Positions 15,848 to 25,530 of a stretch of DNA of 62,222 bases are shown one piece after another. The notes beneath the pieces were generated by a model, which made no database searches, was not told the DNA's origin, and saw nothing but the letters and a program-made list of their open reading frames with translations. Within the stretch, counting starts at the first letter, position 1. Every line of letters begins with the position of its first letter. The translations under genes and the position numbers were made by a program. The DNA comes from Rhodanobacter soli (GTDB lineage: Bacteria; Pseudomonadota; Gammaproteobacteria; Xanthomonadales; Rhodanobacteraceae): assembly GCF_040548735.1 (NCBI RefSeq), contig NZ_JBEPSD010000005.1, positions 1 to 62,222 of the forward strand, given 5' to 3'.

Positions 15848-17799
15848 GGTTGGAAACCGGCGGCGCTGCGCAGGGCGCGCACGCGACGGCCGAGGAAGTC
15901 GAAGTAGCGGTCGATGTAGCTGATGCCGTTCTCGTGGTCGATCAGGTACGGGTTCATCAGCGTATGGCGCAGGATCAGCAGGCGGTCTTCGTCCGGGTCG
16001 AGGCTGGCCACGTCCAGGCCCAACGCGGCGAAGATGCGCGCGGTCTGTGCCGGGCCCAGCATGTCTGGTCGCAGGGTGGTCACCGAGCCGAAGAACTCCT
16101 TGGTCTGCAGCGGCTGCTGCGGGTCGCAGCGCAGTTCGTCGTGCAGTGCGCGCACGAACGCGTTCGCAGCCGCCACCGAGGTGTTGCCGTGCGGGTTGAG
16201 CGCGAGGCAGACCAGGTTGCTGTCCGGTGCGAACGGCACCAGCGCGTGGACGCAGCCGGCCAGTTCCAGCGCGAAGCGTTGCGCGCGTGCATGGAAGGTC
16301 TCGGCCGCGCGCACGGTGGCGCGCGGCAGCCGGCCGAAGTGGACGTGGTCCAGCGGCAGGACCTTGTGCGTCACGTACACCGCGGCCGCCGCCGCACCGG
16401 ATTTCGAGCCTTCCGGGATGAACTGGCCGAGGCTGCGGTAGCGCGCCAGGTAGCCGGCGGGCGTGGCGGCGTGGAACACGTAGTCGGCGCGCTCGGCCAG
16501 CAGCGCCATCGCGCGGTGGTCGCGGTAGATGAAGGCACCGCTGCCGTAAGGGAGGTAGCCGAGCTTGTGCGGGTCGACGGTGACCGAGTCGGTGTCGCCC
16601 AGCGCGGCAAACGCGGCGTGCACCGCGGGCGTGGGGAACTGCGTGTAGTCGGCGGCCACGTCGTCGAGTGGACGCAGCGAGCCGTCTTCGTTGCGGAACA
16701 GCGTGGCCAGGTAGCCGCCCCAGGCGGCGTCGACGTGCACGGCGAAGTCGAGTCCACGCCGGCGCGATTCACTGCGTGCGGCGAGCACGGCGTCGATCGG
16801 GTCGATGGTGCCGTACTCGGTGCCGCCGAGCACGGCCACGCACATCAGCACGCTCTGGCGCTCGCGCGCGCAGCGTTCCAGCGTGTCACGCAAGGCGGCG
16901 GAGTCCAGCCGCATGCCGTCGGTGGGCAACAGTTCGAGCTGGTCGCGACCGAGGCCGAGCAGCTTCAGTCCCTTGCTCCACGAGTAGTGCGCGGTGACCG
17001 GTGCCAGCACCAGCGGCACGCGCAGCTGTGGATGTGCGGCGAAGAAGCCTACCAGGCCGCGCTGCTCGATGCGCTCGTTCTCCACCCGTTCCAGCCAGCA
17101 CGCACGTTCGGCCGGCGGTTGCGCGGCCAGCCAGTGCTGCCATGCCTCCAGCAGCACGATGCCGTCGGCGCTGGAAAGATTGAAGGCGGCCCAGTCGTCC
17201 GCCGGCAACGCCAGTTCCGGCACACCGGCCGCGCGCAGCGCCACCGGGAACGCCTTCAGCGCCAGCGCCAAGCGCAGCGCCTGGTAGTTCGCCAGGGTGC
17301 CGCCGGAGGTGAGGTGGCCGAACGCGCAGGCGTCCTGCGCCGGGTCGTGCGGATAGCCGAGCATGCGCGCCAGCTGCAGGCCGGCCTGCACTTCCATGTC
17401 GACGGTGACCGGGGCGGCGTCCTCGCTGACGTTGTTGGGGTTGTACGGCAGGGTGAGCATCTGCGCGGCCAGTCCCGGCAGCAGCAGGTCGGAGGCCATG
17501 TGGCCGATGTAGCGCGGGCTGTGGAACGGCACCGACTTCTTCAGCGCGGCGGAGAGCTGGTGCAGCTCGCGGCGCATGCGCGATTCGAAGGCGAGGTAGT
17601 CCGGGTGATGCGCGGCGGCGGTGGCGATCGCCGGCGGGTCCTCCGGGTGGAAGTTGCGCCGCCAGTACACGTGGTCGCGCAGGAATTCGACCAGTAGCTT
17701 TTCCAGCAGCGTGTCGTTCTCGCCGTAGGGGCCGAGGAAACAGGCGTCGAGGGTGTGGTCGCGCGGCTCTTCCGCCGGAAAGGGCTGGGCCGCGCTCAT
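15844..17799 (-). CDS. PLP-dependent decarboxylase, tyrosine/glutamate decarboxylase family
   Basis: A 651-residue fold-type I group II decarboxylase. The PLP lysine is Lys412 in TVDPHKLGYLPYGSGAF. HSPRYIGHM, PYNPNNVSEDAAPVT, GHLTSGGTLANYQALR and HVDAAWGGYL are family signatures and align well with bacterial tyrosine decarboxylases (about 620 residues) and related long glutamate decarboxylases. Substrate is not fixed by sequence reading; tyrosine is favoured because the next-but-one gene is a prephenate dehydrogenase. ATG 17799 overlaps the sirB2-like stop (ATGA), and its own stop overlaps the Cds1-like start (ATGA). Confidence 0.8.
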   Translation of the reverse strand: MSAAQPFPAEEPRDHTLDACFLGPYGENDTLLEKLLVEFLRDHVYWRRNFHPEDPPAIATAAAHHPDYLAFESRMRRELHQLSAALKKSVPFHSPRYIGHMASDLLLPGLAAQMLTLPYNPNNVSEDAAPVTVDMEVQAGLQLARMLGYPHDPAQDACAFGHLTSGGTLANYQALRLALALKAFPVALRAAGVPELALPADDWAAFNLSSADGIVLLEAWQHWLAAQPPAERACWLERVENERIEQRGLVGFFAAHPQLRVPLVLAPVTAHYSWSKGLKLLGLGRDQLELLPTDGMRLDSAALRDTLERCARERQSVLMCVAVLGGTEYGTIDPIDAVLAARSESRRRGLDFAVHVDAAWGGYLATLFRNEDGSLRPLDDVAADYTQFPTPAVHAAFAALGDTDSVTVDPHKLGYLPYGSGAFIYRDHRAMALLAERADYVFHAATPAGYLARYRSLGQFIPEGSKSGAAAAAVYVTHKVLPLDHVHFGRLPRATVRAAETFHARAQRFALELAGCVHALVPFAPDSNLVCLALNPHGNTSVAAANAFVRALHDELRCDPQQPLQTKEFFGSVTTLRPDMLGPAQTARIFAALGLDVASLDPDEDRLLILRHTLMNPYLIDHENGISYIDRYFDFLGRRVRALRSAAGFQP

Positions 17800-18200
17800 G
17801 CCAGCCATCCATGCAGCCAGCCCAGCGGGTGATGCATGCGGGCGACGCCGAGCATGTAGACGTAGGTGGCCAGTGCAGCCACATAGAAGGCCAGTCGCGC
17901 GCGCGGCGTGCGCGCCCGTTTCAGCGCCAGCATGGCGAGCACCACGTAGACCACCAGCAGCACCAGCTTGGTGGTGAGCCAACCGTTGGCGAACAGCGCG
18001 CCGGGCAGGATGCTCAGCAGCATCAGCGCGGCGGTAAGCAGGGTGGTGTCGATCGCGTAGCTGAGCCAGCGCACGGGTGTCCATTGCGCGGCACCGGCGT
18101 GGCCGGCCTGCACCAGCAATCCGCGCAGCGCAAACAGCGTACCGCTGGCCAGCACGCAGGCGATGTGCACCCATTTGATCTGTGGATAGAACTCGAACAC
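17796..18200 (-). CDS. SirB2-family inner-membrane protein
   Basis: A 134-residue protein with four predicted membrane helices and the SirB2 pattern: IKWVHIACVLASGTLFALRG at residues ~8-27, IDTTLLTAALMLL, NGWLTTKLVLLVVYVVLAM, and a final helix ending GVARMHHP. Conserved His residues near helix ends might bind metal or haem; the family has no secure biochemical function. The start is GTG at 18200 with only a weak GGAA upstream. It opens the five-gene ATGA-coupled operon that ends with ubiD. Confidence 0.75.
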   Translation of the reverse strand: MFEFYPQIKWVHIACVLASGTLFALRGLLVQAGHAGAAQWTPVRWLSYAIDTTLLTAALMLLSILPGALFANGWLTTKLVLLVVYVVLAMLALKRARTPRARLAFYVAALATYVYMLGVARMHHPLGWLHGWLA

Positions 18201-18235
18201 GGAATTTCCGGAGCACTTCTATGAGGGAGCAAAGG

Positions 18236-18265
18236 ATCAGGGCGCGCCTCGCGGCGCGCCCTGAT
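18236..18265 (-). terminator. Perfect 13-bp hairpin after norB
   Basis: ATCAGGGCGCGCC and GGCGCGCCCTGAT form a perfect 13-bp stem around the loop TCGC, starting 5 bp beyond the norB stop. On the minus strand it is followed by CCTTTGCTCC, a poor T-tract. It probably limits read-through from norB into the sirB2-ubiD operon. Confidence 0.7.
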
Positions 18266-18270
18266 GTACG

Positions 18271-20553
18271 TCATGCGTTCTCGCGAGCGGCCTGTGGCAG
18301 CGCCGCGGGCGCCGTCCGGCGTCTCGGTGCCAGCCACAGCGCAGCGACGAACACCGATATCAGCAGGGCGCCGACGGCGAACAAGGTGTCGCCCGGCACG
18401 CGCATCCACACCAGCATGTGGATCAGCGGGCGGTCCATGAACTCGGCCGAACGGGCGAACCAGTAGCCGTGTTCCAGTACCGCCTTCAGCTGCAGGATGC
18501 CCAGCGGCAGCAGGGTCAGCACGGCCATCAGCGACAGGCCGATGTTGAGGCACCAGAACGAGCTACGCAGCCAGCCTTCGCGCCAGTGGGCTTCCGGCTT
18601 GATGCCGCGCAGGCAGAACAGCATCAGGCCCAGGCCGAGCATGCCGTACACGCCCATCAGCGCGGTGTGGCCATGCGTGGCGGTGAGGTTGAGGCCCTGC
18701 ATGTAGTACAGCGCGATCGGCGTATTGACGAGGAAGCCGAGCAGGCCCGCGCCGACCAGGTTCCAGAAGCTCACCGCCACGAAGAACATGATCGGCCAGC
18801 GGTAGCGCGCCATCCACGGCGCGGCGTGCTGCTTCTTCCAGGTGTCGTGGGCTTCCAGCCCGATCAGCGCCAGCGGTACCACTTCCAGTGCCGAGAAGCT
18901 GGCGCCCAGCGCGATCACCGCCGTGGTGGTGCCGCTGAAGTACAGGTGGTGCAACGTGCCCAGCACGCCGCCGGCCATGAACACGATGGTGGCGAACAGC
19001 ACGTTGGTGGTGGCGCTGCTCACGCGCAGCAGGCCCAGCCGGACGAACAGGTAGCTGATCACCGCGGTGGCGAACACTTCGAAGAAGCCTTCCACCCACA
19101 GGTGCACCACCCACCAACGCCAGTACTCGACCATCGCGATGTGGGTGTGCTCGCCCCACATCAGGCCGGCGCCGTAGAGCAGGCCGATCGCCACGGTGGA
19201 CAGGAACAGCAGGCCCACGATCGACGCGCCTTCCTTCTTGCCGCGCATTGCCGGCAGCAGCGCGCGGCCGACCAAGAACAGCCACAGCATCAGGCCGATG
19301 AACAGGAAGATCTGCCAGAAGCGGCCGAGATCGGTGTATTCCCAGCCCTGGTGGCCGAACCAGAAGTTGTACTTGAGGCCCATCTTGTCCATCACTGCGA
19401 ACCACTGGCCGGCGAACGAGCCGACCACGATCACCAGCAGACAGACCCACAGGAAGTTCACCCCGAGCCGCTGGAACTTCGGCTCGTGGCCGGAGATCAG
19501 CGGCGCGATGTACAGGCCGGTGGCCAGCCACGCGGTGGCGATCCACAGCACCGCAAGCTCGGTGTGCCAGGTACGGGTGAGGCTGTATGGCAGGTAGTTG
19601 GCCAGCGCGAAGCCGTAGGCTTGCTGGCCTTCCACCTGGTAGTGCGCGGTAGTGGCGCCCAGCAGGATCTGCGCCAGGAACAGCGCCAGCACGGTCCAGA
19701 AGTACTTGCCGGTGGCCTTCATCGAAGGCGTCGCCTTCATCTCGGTCAGCGGGTCGCGCGCCGGAATCGGCGGCAAGGGTTCATGGCTCACCTGGCGCGC
19801 GTGGTGCCAGCCGAGCAGGCCGATGCCGAAGATCATGAAGAGGATGCTGAAGACCGACCACAGGAAGCTGGTCGAGGTCGGCGCGTTGCCGGCCAGCGGC
19901 TCGTACGGCCAGTTCTGGGTGTAGCTCATCGCCTCGTTCGGGCGCTGCGTGGCGGCGGCCCAGCTGGTCCACCAGAAGAACGCGGTGACTGCGCGCCGAT
20001 GCTCCATCTCGGCGACGGTGTTCTCGCGCATCGCATAGCCTTCGCGCAACTTGTGCGTGGCCGGGTCGTTGCCAAACAGGCTCATGTAATGCGCCGCGAC
20101 GGCTTCCATCGCGTGCGCACGCAGCGCCGAGACGGTGATGGTGTTGCTGGCCGCGTCGTAGGTGTTGGTGCGCAGTTCTTCCTGCACCCGCGCCTTCAGC
20201 GGCGCCTGCTGCTGCGCATCCAGCGATTCGTAAGGACCCAGGCCTGCGTCGCGGGCGAGCAGGTCCAACATCGCCATGCTTTCGCGGTGCAGCCAGTCGG
20301 CGCTCCAGTCCGGCGCCAGCAGCGCGCCGTGGCCCCAGATGGATCCCAATTGCTGGCCGCCGATGCTCTGCCACACTTGGCGGCCTTCTTCCATGTCGGC
20401 CTTGGTGTATAGCGTCTGGCCGTCGCTGGTGACGACGGCCGTGGGCAGCGGCGGCGCCTGTTGGTGGACCACGCTGCCGACCCACAGCAGCACGGCGAAG
20501 GACGTGACGAGCAAAGCCGCCAGTCCCAGCCAGAGTTTTCGGGTGGTACTCAT
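18271..20553 (-). CDS. norB: Quinol-dependent nitric oxide reductase qNorB
   Basis: Reduces 2 NO to N2O in the inner membrane using quinol. The 760-residue length and an N-terminal periplasmic extension (VVTSDGQTLYTKADMEEG, GQQLGSIWGHGALLAPDW) mark the single-subunit qNOR type. The NorB core follows with about 14 helices and the conserved His clusters WHTELAVLWIATAWL, GEHTHIAMVEYWRWWVVHLW, HHLYFSGTTT and HGHTALMGVYG. The start at 20553 is supported by AGGGAG 7 bp upstream and fits the family N-terminus. The FNR-type box 61 bp upstream points to anaerobic or NO control. Being quinol-dependent links this gene to the nearby ubiquinone genes. Confidence 0.96.
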   Translation of the reverse strand: MSTTRKLWLGLAALLVTSFAVLLWVGSVVHQQAPPLPTAVVTSDGQTLYTKADMEEGRQVWQSIGGQQLGSIWGHGALLAPDWSADWLHRESMAMLDLLARDAGLGPYESLDAQQQAPLKARVQEELRTNTYDAASNTITVSALRAHAMEAVAAHYMSLFGNDPATHKLREGYAMRENTVAEMEHRRAVTAFFWWTSWAAATQRPNEAMSYTQNWPYEPLAGNAPTSTSFLWSVFSILFMIFGIGLLGWHHARQVSHEPLPPIPARDPLTEMKATPSMKATGKYFWTVLALFLAQILLGATTAHYQVEGQQAYGFALANYLPYSLTRTWHTELAVLWIATAWLATGLYIAPLISGHEPKFQRLGVNFLWVCLLVIVVGSFAGQWFAVMDKMGLKYNFWFGHQGWEYTDLGRFWQIFLFIGLMLWLFLVGRALLPAMRGKKEGASIVGLLFLSTVAIGLLYGAGLMWGEHTHIAMVEYWRWWVVHLWVEGFFEVFATAVISYLFVRLGLLRVSSATTNVLFATIVFMAGGVLGTLHHLYFSGTTTAVIALGASFSALEVVPLALIGLEAHDTWKKQHAAPWMARYRWPIMFFVAVSFWNLVGAGLLGFLVNTPIALYYMQGLNLTATHGHTALMGVYGMLGLGLMLFCLRGIKPEAHWREGWLRSSFWCLNIGLSLMAVLTLLPLGILQLKAVLEHGYWFARSAEFMDRPLIHMLVWMRVPGDTLFAVGALLISVFVAALWLAPRRRTAPAALPQAARENA

Positions 20554-20607
20554 CGCGCATCTCCCTGAAAGATGCGCGCATGCTCGGCGAGGTGCGGCCC
20601 GGCCATC

Positions 20608-20621
20608 TTGATGCAGGTCAA
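20608..20621. promoter_or_regulatory. FNR/DNR-type box upstream of norB
   Basis: TTGAT-GCAG-GTCAA, a full FNR/DNR-like inverted repeat centred 61 bp upstream of the norB ATG. It also lies about 110 bp upstream of the truncated plus-strand gene at 20731. Confidence 0.7.
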
Positions 20622-20730
20622 GCAGTCGCCACGGCACGCTGCGCGAATTGTCGCGGCTGTCGCCGGATGCATGTGGCCGGCATGGCATGATCGACGCGAC
20701 GCGTTGCGCATGACGGGACCGCAGGCAGGC

Positions 20731-20928
20731 ATGAACGATCGACCCAGGCTGGATGGAGTCCGCTTTCCGCTGGTGCTGCTGGTCGTTTTCCTGCTCGCGG
20801 CAGCAGCCCTCGGCATCTCGCCGCACTACCGCCAGGACTGGCTGATCGCCGCCGGCGCGATGCTTCGGCGCCGATGGAGTCCGCCGGGCGCTGACGAGTC
20901 CGTGGCCAGTGCGGACGTGCAGGCCTGA
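20731..20928 (+). pseudogene. Truncated membrane-protein gene (YjdF/DUF2238-like N-terminus)
   Basis: A 65-codon open frame. Residues ~9-46 (VRFPLVLLVVFLLAAAALGI then SPHYRQDWLIAAG) look like the first helix and following loop of a YjdF/DUF2238-type membrane protein. After residue ~50 the sequence becomes unrelated and stops just where a remnant of an oppositely oriented usp gene begins. Intact family members are about 200 residues, so this is read as the 5' end of a gene cut by a deletion. It could instead be a genuine small membrane protein. Confidence 0.4.
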
Positions 20929-21018
20929 TGCTGCATCAGCACCGGGATGGAGGCTTCTTCCAGCACGCGTCGGGTGGCGCCGCCGAACACGCGTTCGCGC
21001 TCAATCTGCCATGGCCAT
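20922..21018 (-). pseudogene. Universal stress protein (UspA) remnant with intact translation start
   Basis: AGGAGG (21021-21026, minus strand) precedes ATG at 21012 by 8 bp, but that frame stops after MAD. In another frame the DNA encodes RVFGGATRRVLEEASIPVLM, the typical C-terminal end of UspA proteins. About 115 codons of the middle of the gene are therefore missing and the frame has shifted. The FNR-type box at 21070-21083 stands 64 bp upstream of the old start, so an anaerobically induced usp gene appears to have been deleted internally. Confidence 0.6.
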
Positions 21019-21069
21019 AACCTCCTCAGGGGATTGGGGCATAGCATGTGCACGCCGGCATACCCGGTA

Positions 21070-21083
21070 TTGATCGGGGTCAA
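21070..21083. promoter_or_regulatory. FNR/DNR-type box upstream of the usp remnant
   Basis: TTGAT-CGGG-GTCAA (minus strand TTGAC-CCCG-ATCAA). Its centre is about 64 bp from the former usp start codon at 21012, matching the spacing at functional genes here. Confidence 0.55.
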
Positions 21084-21122
21084 GTGGATGTCATGCCGGC
21101 GCGTCGATGTCGCCGAAGCGAA

Positions 21123-21716
21123 TCATTTCAGCTGAGTGCAGGTGGCGGCCTGGGCGGCGTTGGCGGGGGCGCCGCGGATGCGGCCGGCATTGGAGACCAC
21201 GACGACGAGCGCATCGCTCGCCCTGGACGGCTGGCAGAACAGCAAGGTGATGTTGCTGCCACTGGCGCTGCCGTCGGGATGGAAGCGCACGACGTGACGG
21301 CCGCCGCTGCTGTAGATGGCCACTTTCCCCGCGTAGCCCTGGCCGACGTGCAGCGGACCGCCGTCGGGCTGGTCATCGCGATTGCTGTCGCGGCCGAGCA
21401 GCCAGCCGCTCTCCCAGCGCGTGGCGTCGCTGCAGCTGCTGCCGTCCCGGGTAGGGCAGAACAACGTGCGCCTGCCGCTCATGACGGCAGCCTCGCGAGC
21501 GTGTTGCAGGGCGGCGATGAAATCGGTCTGGGCCACCCGCAGTTCGTTGCGGCTCAACAATTGCCGCAGGGGCGGGGCGGCGATGCCCATGAGTACCGCG
21601 ATGATGGCGAGCACCATGATCTGCTCGATCAGGGTCACTCCGCACTGCCGGTGCGGCGGCCTGGAATTCCTTGAAACCGACACGGCATCGCTTCCTGCGT
21701 GGTCCGGGAGGTTCAT
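21123..21716 (-). CDS. Type IV pilus minor pseudopilin, GspH/FimT family
   Basis: A 197-residue prepilin-like protein. The prepilin peptidase site is Gly followed by VTLIEQIMVLAIIAVLMGIA, with Glu at position +5 of the mature N-terminal helix, and is preceded by a basic leader of 26 residues from ATG 21716. The mature part has the GspH/FimT shape: long N-terminal helix (LRQLLSRNELRVAQTDFIAALQHAREAAV), then beta-rich segments and two Cys pairs (FCPTRDGSSC, LFCQPS…ATC). The leader is long and another in-frame start downstream is possible. It stands alone, not in a pil cluster, and is divergent from uvrB. Confidence 0.82.
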   Translation of the reverse strand: MNLPDHAGSDAVSVSRNSRPPHRQCGVTLIEQIMVLAIIAVLMGIAAPPLRQLLSRNELRVAQTDFIAALQHAREAAVMSGRRTLFCPTRDGSSCSDATRWESGWLLGRDSNRDDQPDGGPLHVGQGYAGKVAIYSSGGRHVVRFHPDGSASGSNITLLFCQPSRASDALVVVVSNAGRIRGAPANAAQAATCTQLK

Positions 21717-21836
21717 GCTAGGGCGTTGCGATCGCCCGGCCAGCAGTCCGGCTGCCATCCGGATGTCGGTTCCTGCTGACGCGTCCTGTCAGCAGGGGCG
21801 ATTTAAAATGACCTGTCGCACCCACATCTGTAGCCG

Positions 21837-23861
<2,025 letters not shown>

Positions 23862-23888
23862 GCCGGCAACCCGATCCCCGGCGGGATA

Positions 23889-23917
23889 TTGTCGAGCGCC
23901 GGAAGCTCCCGTATACT
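23889..23917 (+). promoter_or_regulatory. Sigma-70 promoter of tRNA-Val
   Basis: TTGTCG (-35, 23889-23894) and TATACT (-10, 23912-23917) are separated by 17 bp. The expected start near 23924 lies about 25 bp before the mature tRNA. Confidence 0.75.
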
Positions 23918-23948
23918 GCGCGGCTCGCGTAGTTGGTATGCGCGATAC

Positions 23949-24023
23949 GGGCGGTTAGCTCAGCGGTAGAGCACTACCTTGACATGGTAGGGGTCACAAG
24001 TTCGATCCTTGTACCGCCCACCA
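23949..24023 (+). tRNA. tRNA-Val(GAC)
   Basis: Cloverleaf with a 7-bp acceptor stem GGGCGGT/ACCGCCC, D-arm AGCTCAGCGGTAGAGC, anticodon stem CTACC/GGTAG with loop TTGACAT (anticodon GAC, Val) and T-arm containing GTTCGATCC. The 3' CCA is encoded (24021-24023). tRNA genes are frequent integration sites, but no direct repeat of its 3' end was noticed elsewhere in the window. Confidence 0.97.
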
Positions 24024-24081
24024 CCTTATGACGGTGGCGCCGGCATTTATCTTGCCATCGCGGCCGTATGCAGCAAGCCTG

Positions 24082-24112
24082 AAAAAGCCGTCCTTCGTGG
24101 GCGGCTTTTTTT
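24082..24112 (+). terminator. Intrinsic terminator after tRNA-Val
   Basis: AAAAAGCCG and CGGCTTTTTTT pair around an 11-nt loop and end in a run of seven T. A-rich and T-rich flanks on both sides make it potentially bidirectional. Confidence 0.85.
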
Positions 24113-25002
24113 GTGGGTTGGCGCCGTCATTTCCGGCAGGCCCATCCTGCAGAAATCCGTCAGCTGCTAACGCGGGAATCGTCCGGACAGCCGTCCCGCT
24201 TCGTCGATGCATCCTGTCACGCGGCAGTAACTGTTGCGGCTTTCCCAACGGTTATGCATGTTTCCTGCCCTCGGCAGCGCCGGCAAATTCAAATTCAGCT
24301 TGCAGACAGGCGTTGGCAGATGTACGTTAATGAATGAACCGGCCTGGTTCAGGATTCAAGCGGAGCGTGGGGGCACAGCGCTTCGTGCATCAGAGTGGGG
24401 GCTACCGTTTTTCACAGAAACTGCGCTGGCAACGGGCAGCACTTCGGTGACGGCAGTTCGGATGGAAGACCGCAAGACACTTCGCCGCCATGAAGTTGCG
24501 CGTGTTCGTCAGGTTGTGGGGATGAACCTGACGGCGGAGTGGTCAAGGATTCAAGTAGGGCGAGTTACGGATGCCCTGCATGCCTGTCCAGCACATGGAA
24601 TGAAGGGGGGACAATCACGCTTGCGAACGCACACATCTGGCGACGACGGAGTTGATCCGTGGCGCGCGGGCCGCTTGGCGTACGCCAGGATTGTCCGGTA
24701 CCAGATGCGACTGATCGCGGCATTCAAGAACACGCATATCCGTCGATGCCTTAACCGGACCAACTGAGTGTAGCCGGGTGTTTCGCTGGCCCACGCAAGT
24801 CGTGGCACGCGGCAGCCCCGGCAAAGCCAGCGTCGTCAATGGCATCGACAGCAGATCGACGGCATTCCGGCGCCGCAGCTCATTGCGCCGTCCTGACGAC
24901 CGCTACACCGACGTCCCGCTTTCCCGCGGCAAGCCAGCCCCGTGCCGCGTCGAATTGGTCGCTCCATTCAACATCGGAAGAGCATTTACTGGGAGACATC
25001 GC
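24113..25002. other. 890-bp stretch without a supported gene upstream of the T6SS
   Basis: No reading frame here looks coding. The longest plus-strand frame (24234-24767) lacks a ribosome binding site and shows no family resemblance or domain-like composition. Base composition is less GC-rich than the flanks and codon bias is absent. A short direct repeat, AGGATTCAAG, occurs at 24351-24360 and 24546-24555. The T6SS promoter probably lies in the last 200 bp, but I see no convincing sigma-70 or sigma-54 element. The block could hold regulatory RNA or gene remains. Confidence 0.5.
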
Positions 25003-25524
25003 ATGGCCAAGCAAAGCAGTCAGAAATTCATCGCACGCAACCGTGCGCCGCGCGTGCAGATCGAATACGACGTCGAGGTTTATGGCGCACAGAAAAAGGT
25101 CCAGGTGCCTTTCGTCATGGGTGTCATGTCGGACCTCTCCGGCGCCAATGCCGGCGAACTGCCGTCGGTCGAGGAGCGCAAGGCGCTCGAAATCGACGTC
25201 GACAATTTCGACAGTCGCCTGCAGTCGATGAAGCCCAGGGTCACCTTCGCGGTGCCGAACACCCTGACGGGTGAAGGCAATCTCGCCGTGGACATCACGT
25301 TTGAAAGCATGGACGACTTTTCGCCGACGGCGGTCGCCAGAAAGGTGGGGGCGGTGGCCAAGCTGCTCGAGGCACGTACCCAGCTCGCCAATCTCGACAC
25401 CTACATGGACGGCAAGGCTGGCGCCGAGAATCTGATCGCGCAGGCGCTGAAGGACCCGGCACTGTTGCAGTCCCTGGTATCGGCGCCCAAGCCCGCCGAC
25501 GACACCAACAAAGACGGGGAGTAA
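25003..25524 (+). CDS. tssB: T6SS contractile sheath small subunit TssB
   Basis: Forms the contractile sheath with TssC. The 173-residue protein has the TssB/VipA pattern APRVQIEYDVEVYG, VMGVMSDLSG, FDSRLQSMKPRV and DDFSPTAVARKV. ATG 25003 follows GGGAGA and gives the family N-terminus MAKQSSQKFIARNRAPRV; an upstream extension in the same frame is not supported. It is first in the cluster, 6 bp before tssC. ClpV recognises the TssC N-terminus in contracted TssB-TssC sheaths. Confidence 0.96.
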   Translation: MAKQSSQKFIARNRAPRVQIEYDVEVYGAQKKVQVPFVMGVMSDLSGANAGELPSVEERKALEIDVDNFDSRLQSMKPRVTFAVPNTLTGEGNLAVDITFESMDDFSPTAVARKVGAVAKLLEARTQLANLDTYMDGKAGAENLIAQALKDPALLQSLVSAPKPADDTNKDGE

Positions 25525-25530
25525 GCAAGC

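Noticed and set aside
24234..24767. A 177-codon open frame between tRNA-Val and tssB
   Set aside because: No ribosome binding site, no codon bias of a real gene, no recognisable motif, and overlapping frames on both strands are equally open.
24113..25002. Sigma-54 promoter for the T6SS
   Set aside because: Several TGGCAC/TGGCAA words exist, but none has TTGC at the required spacing.
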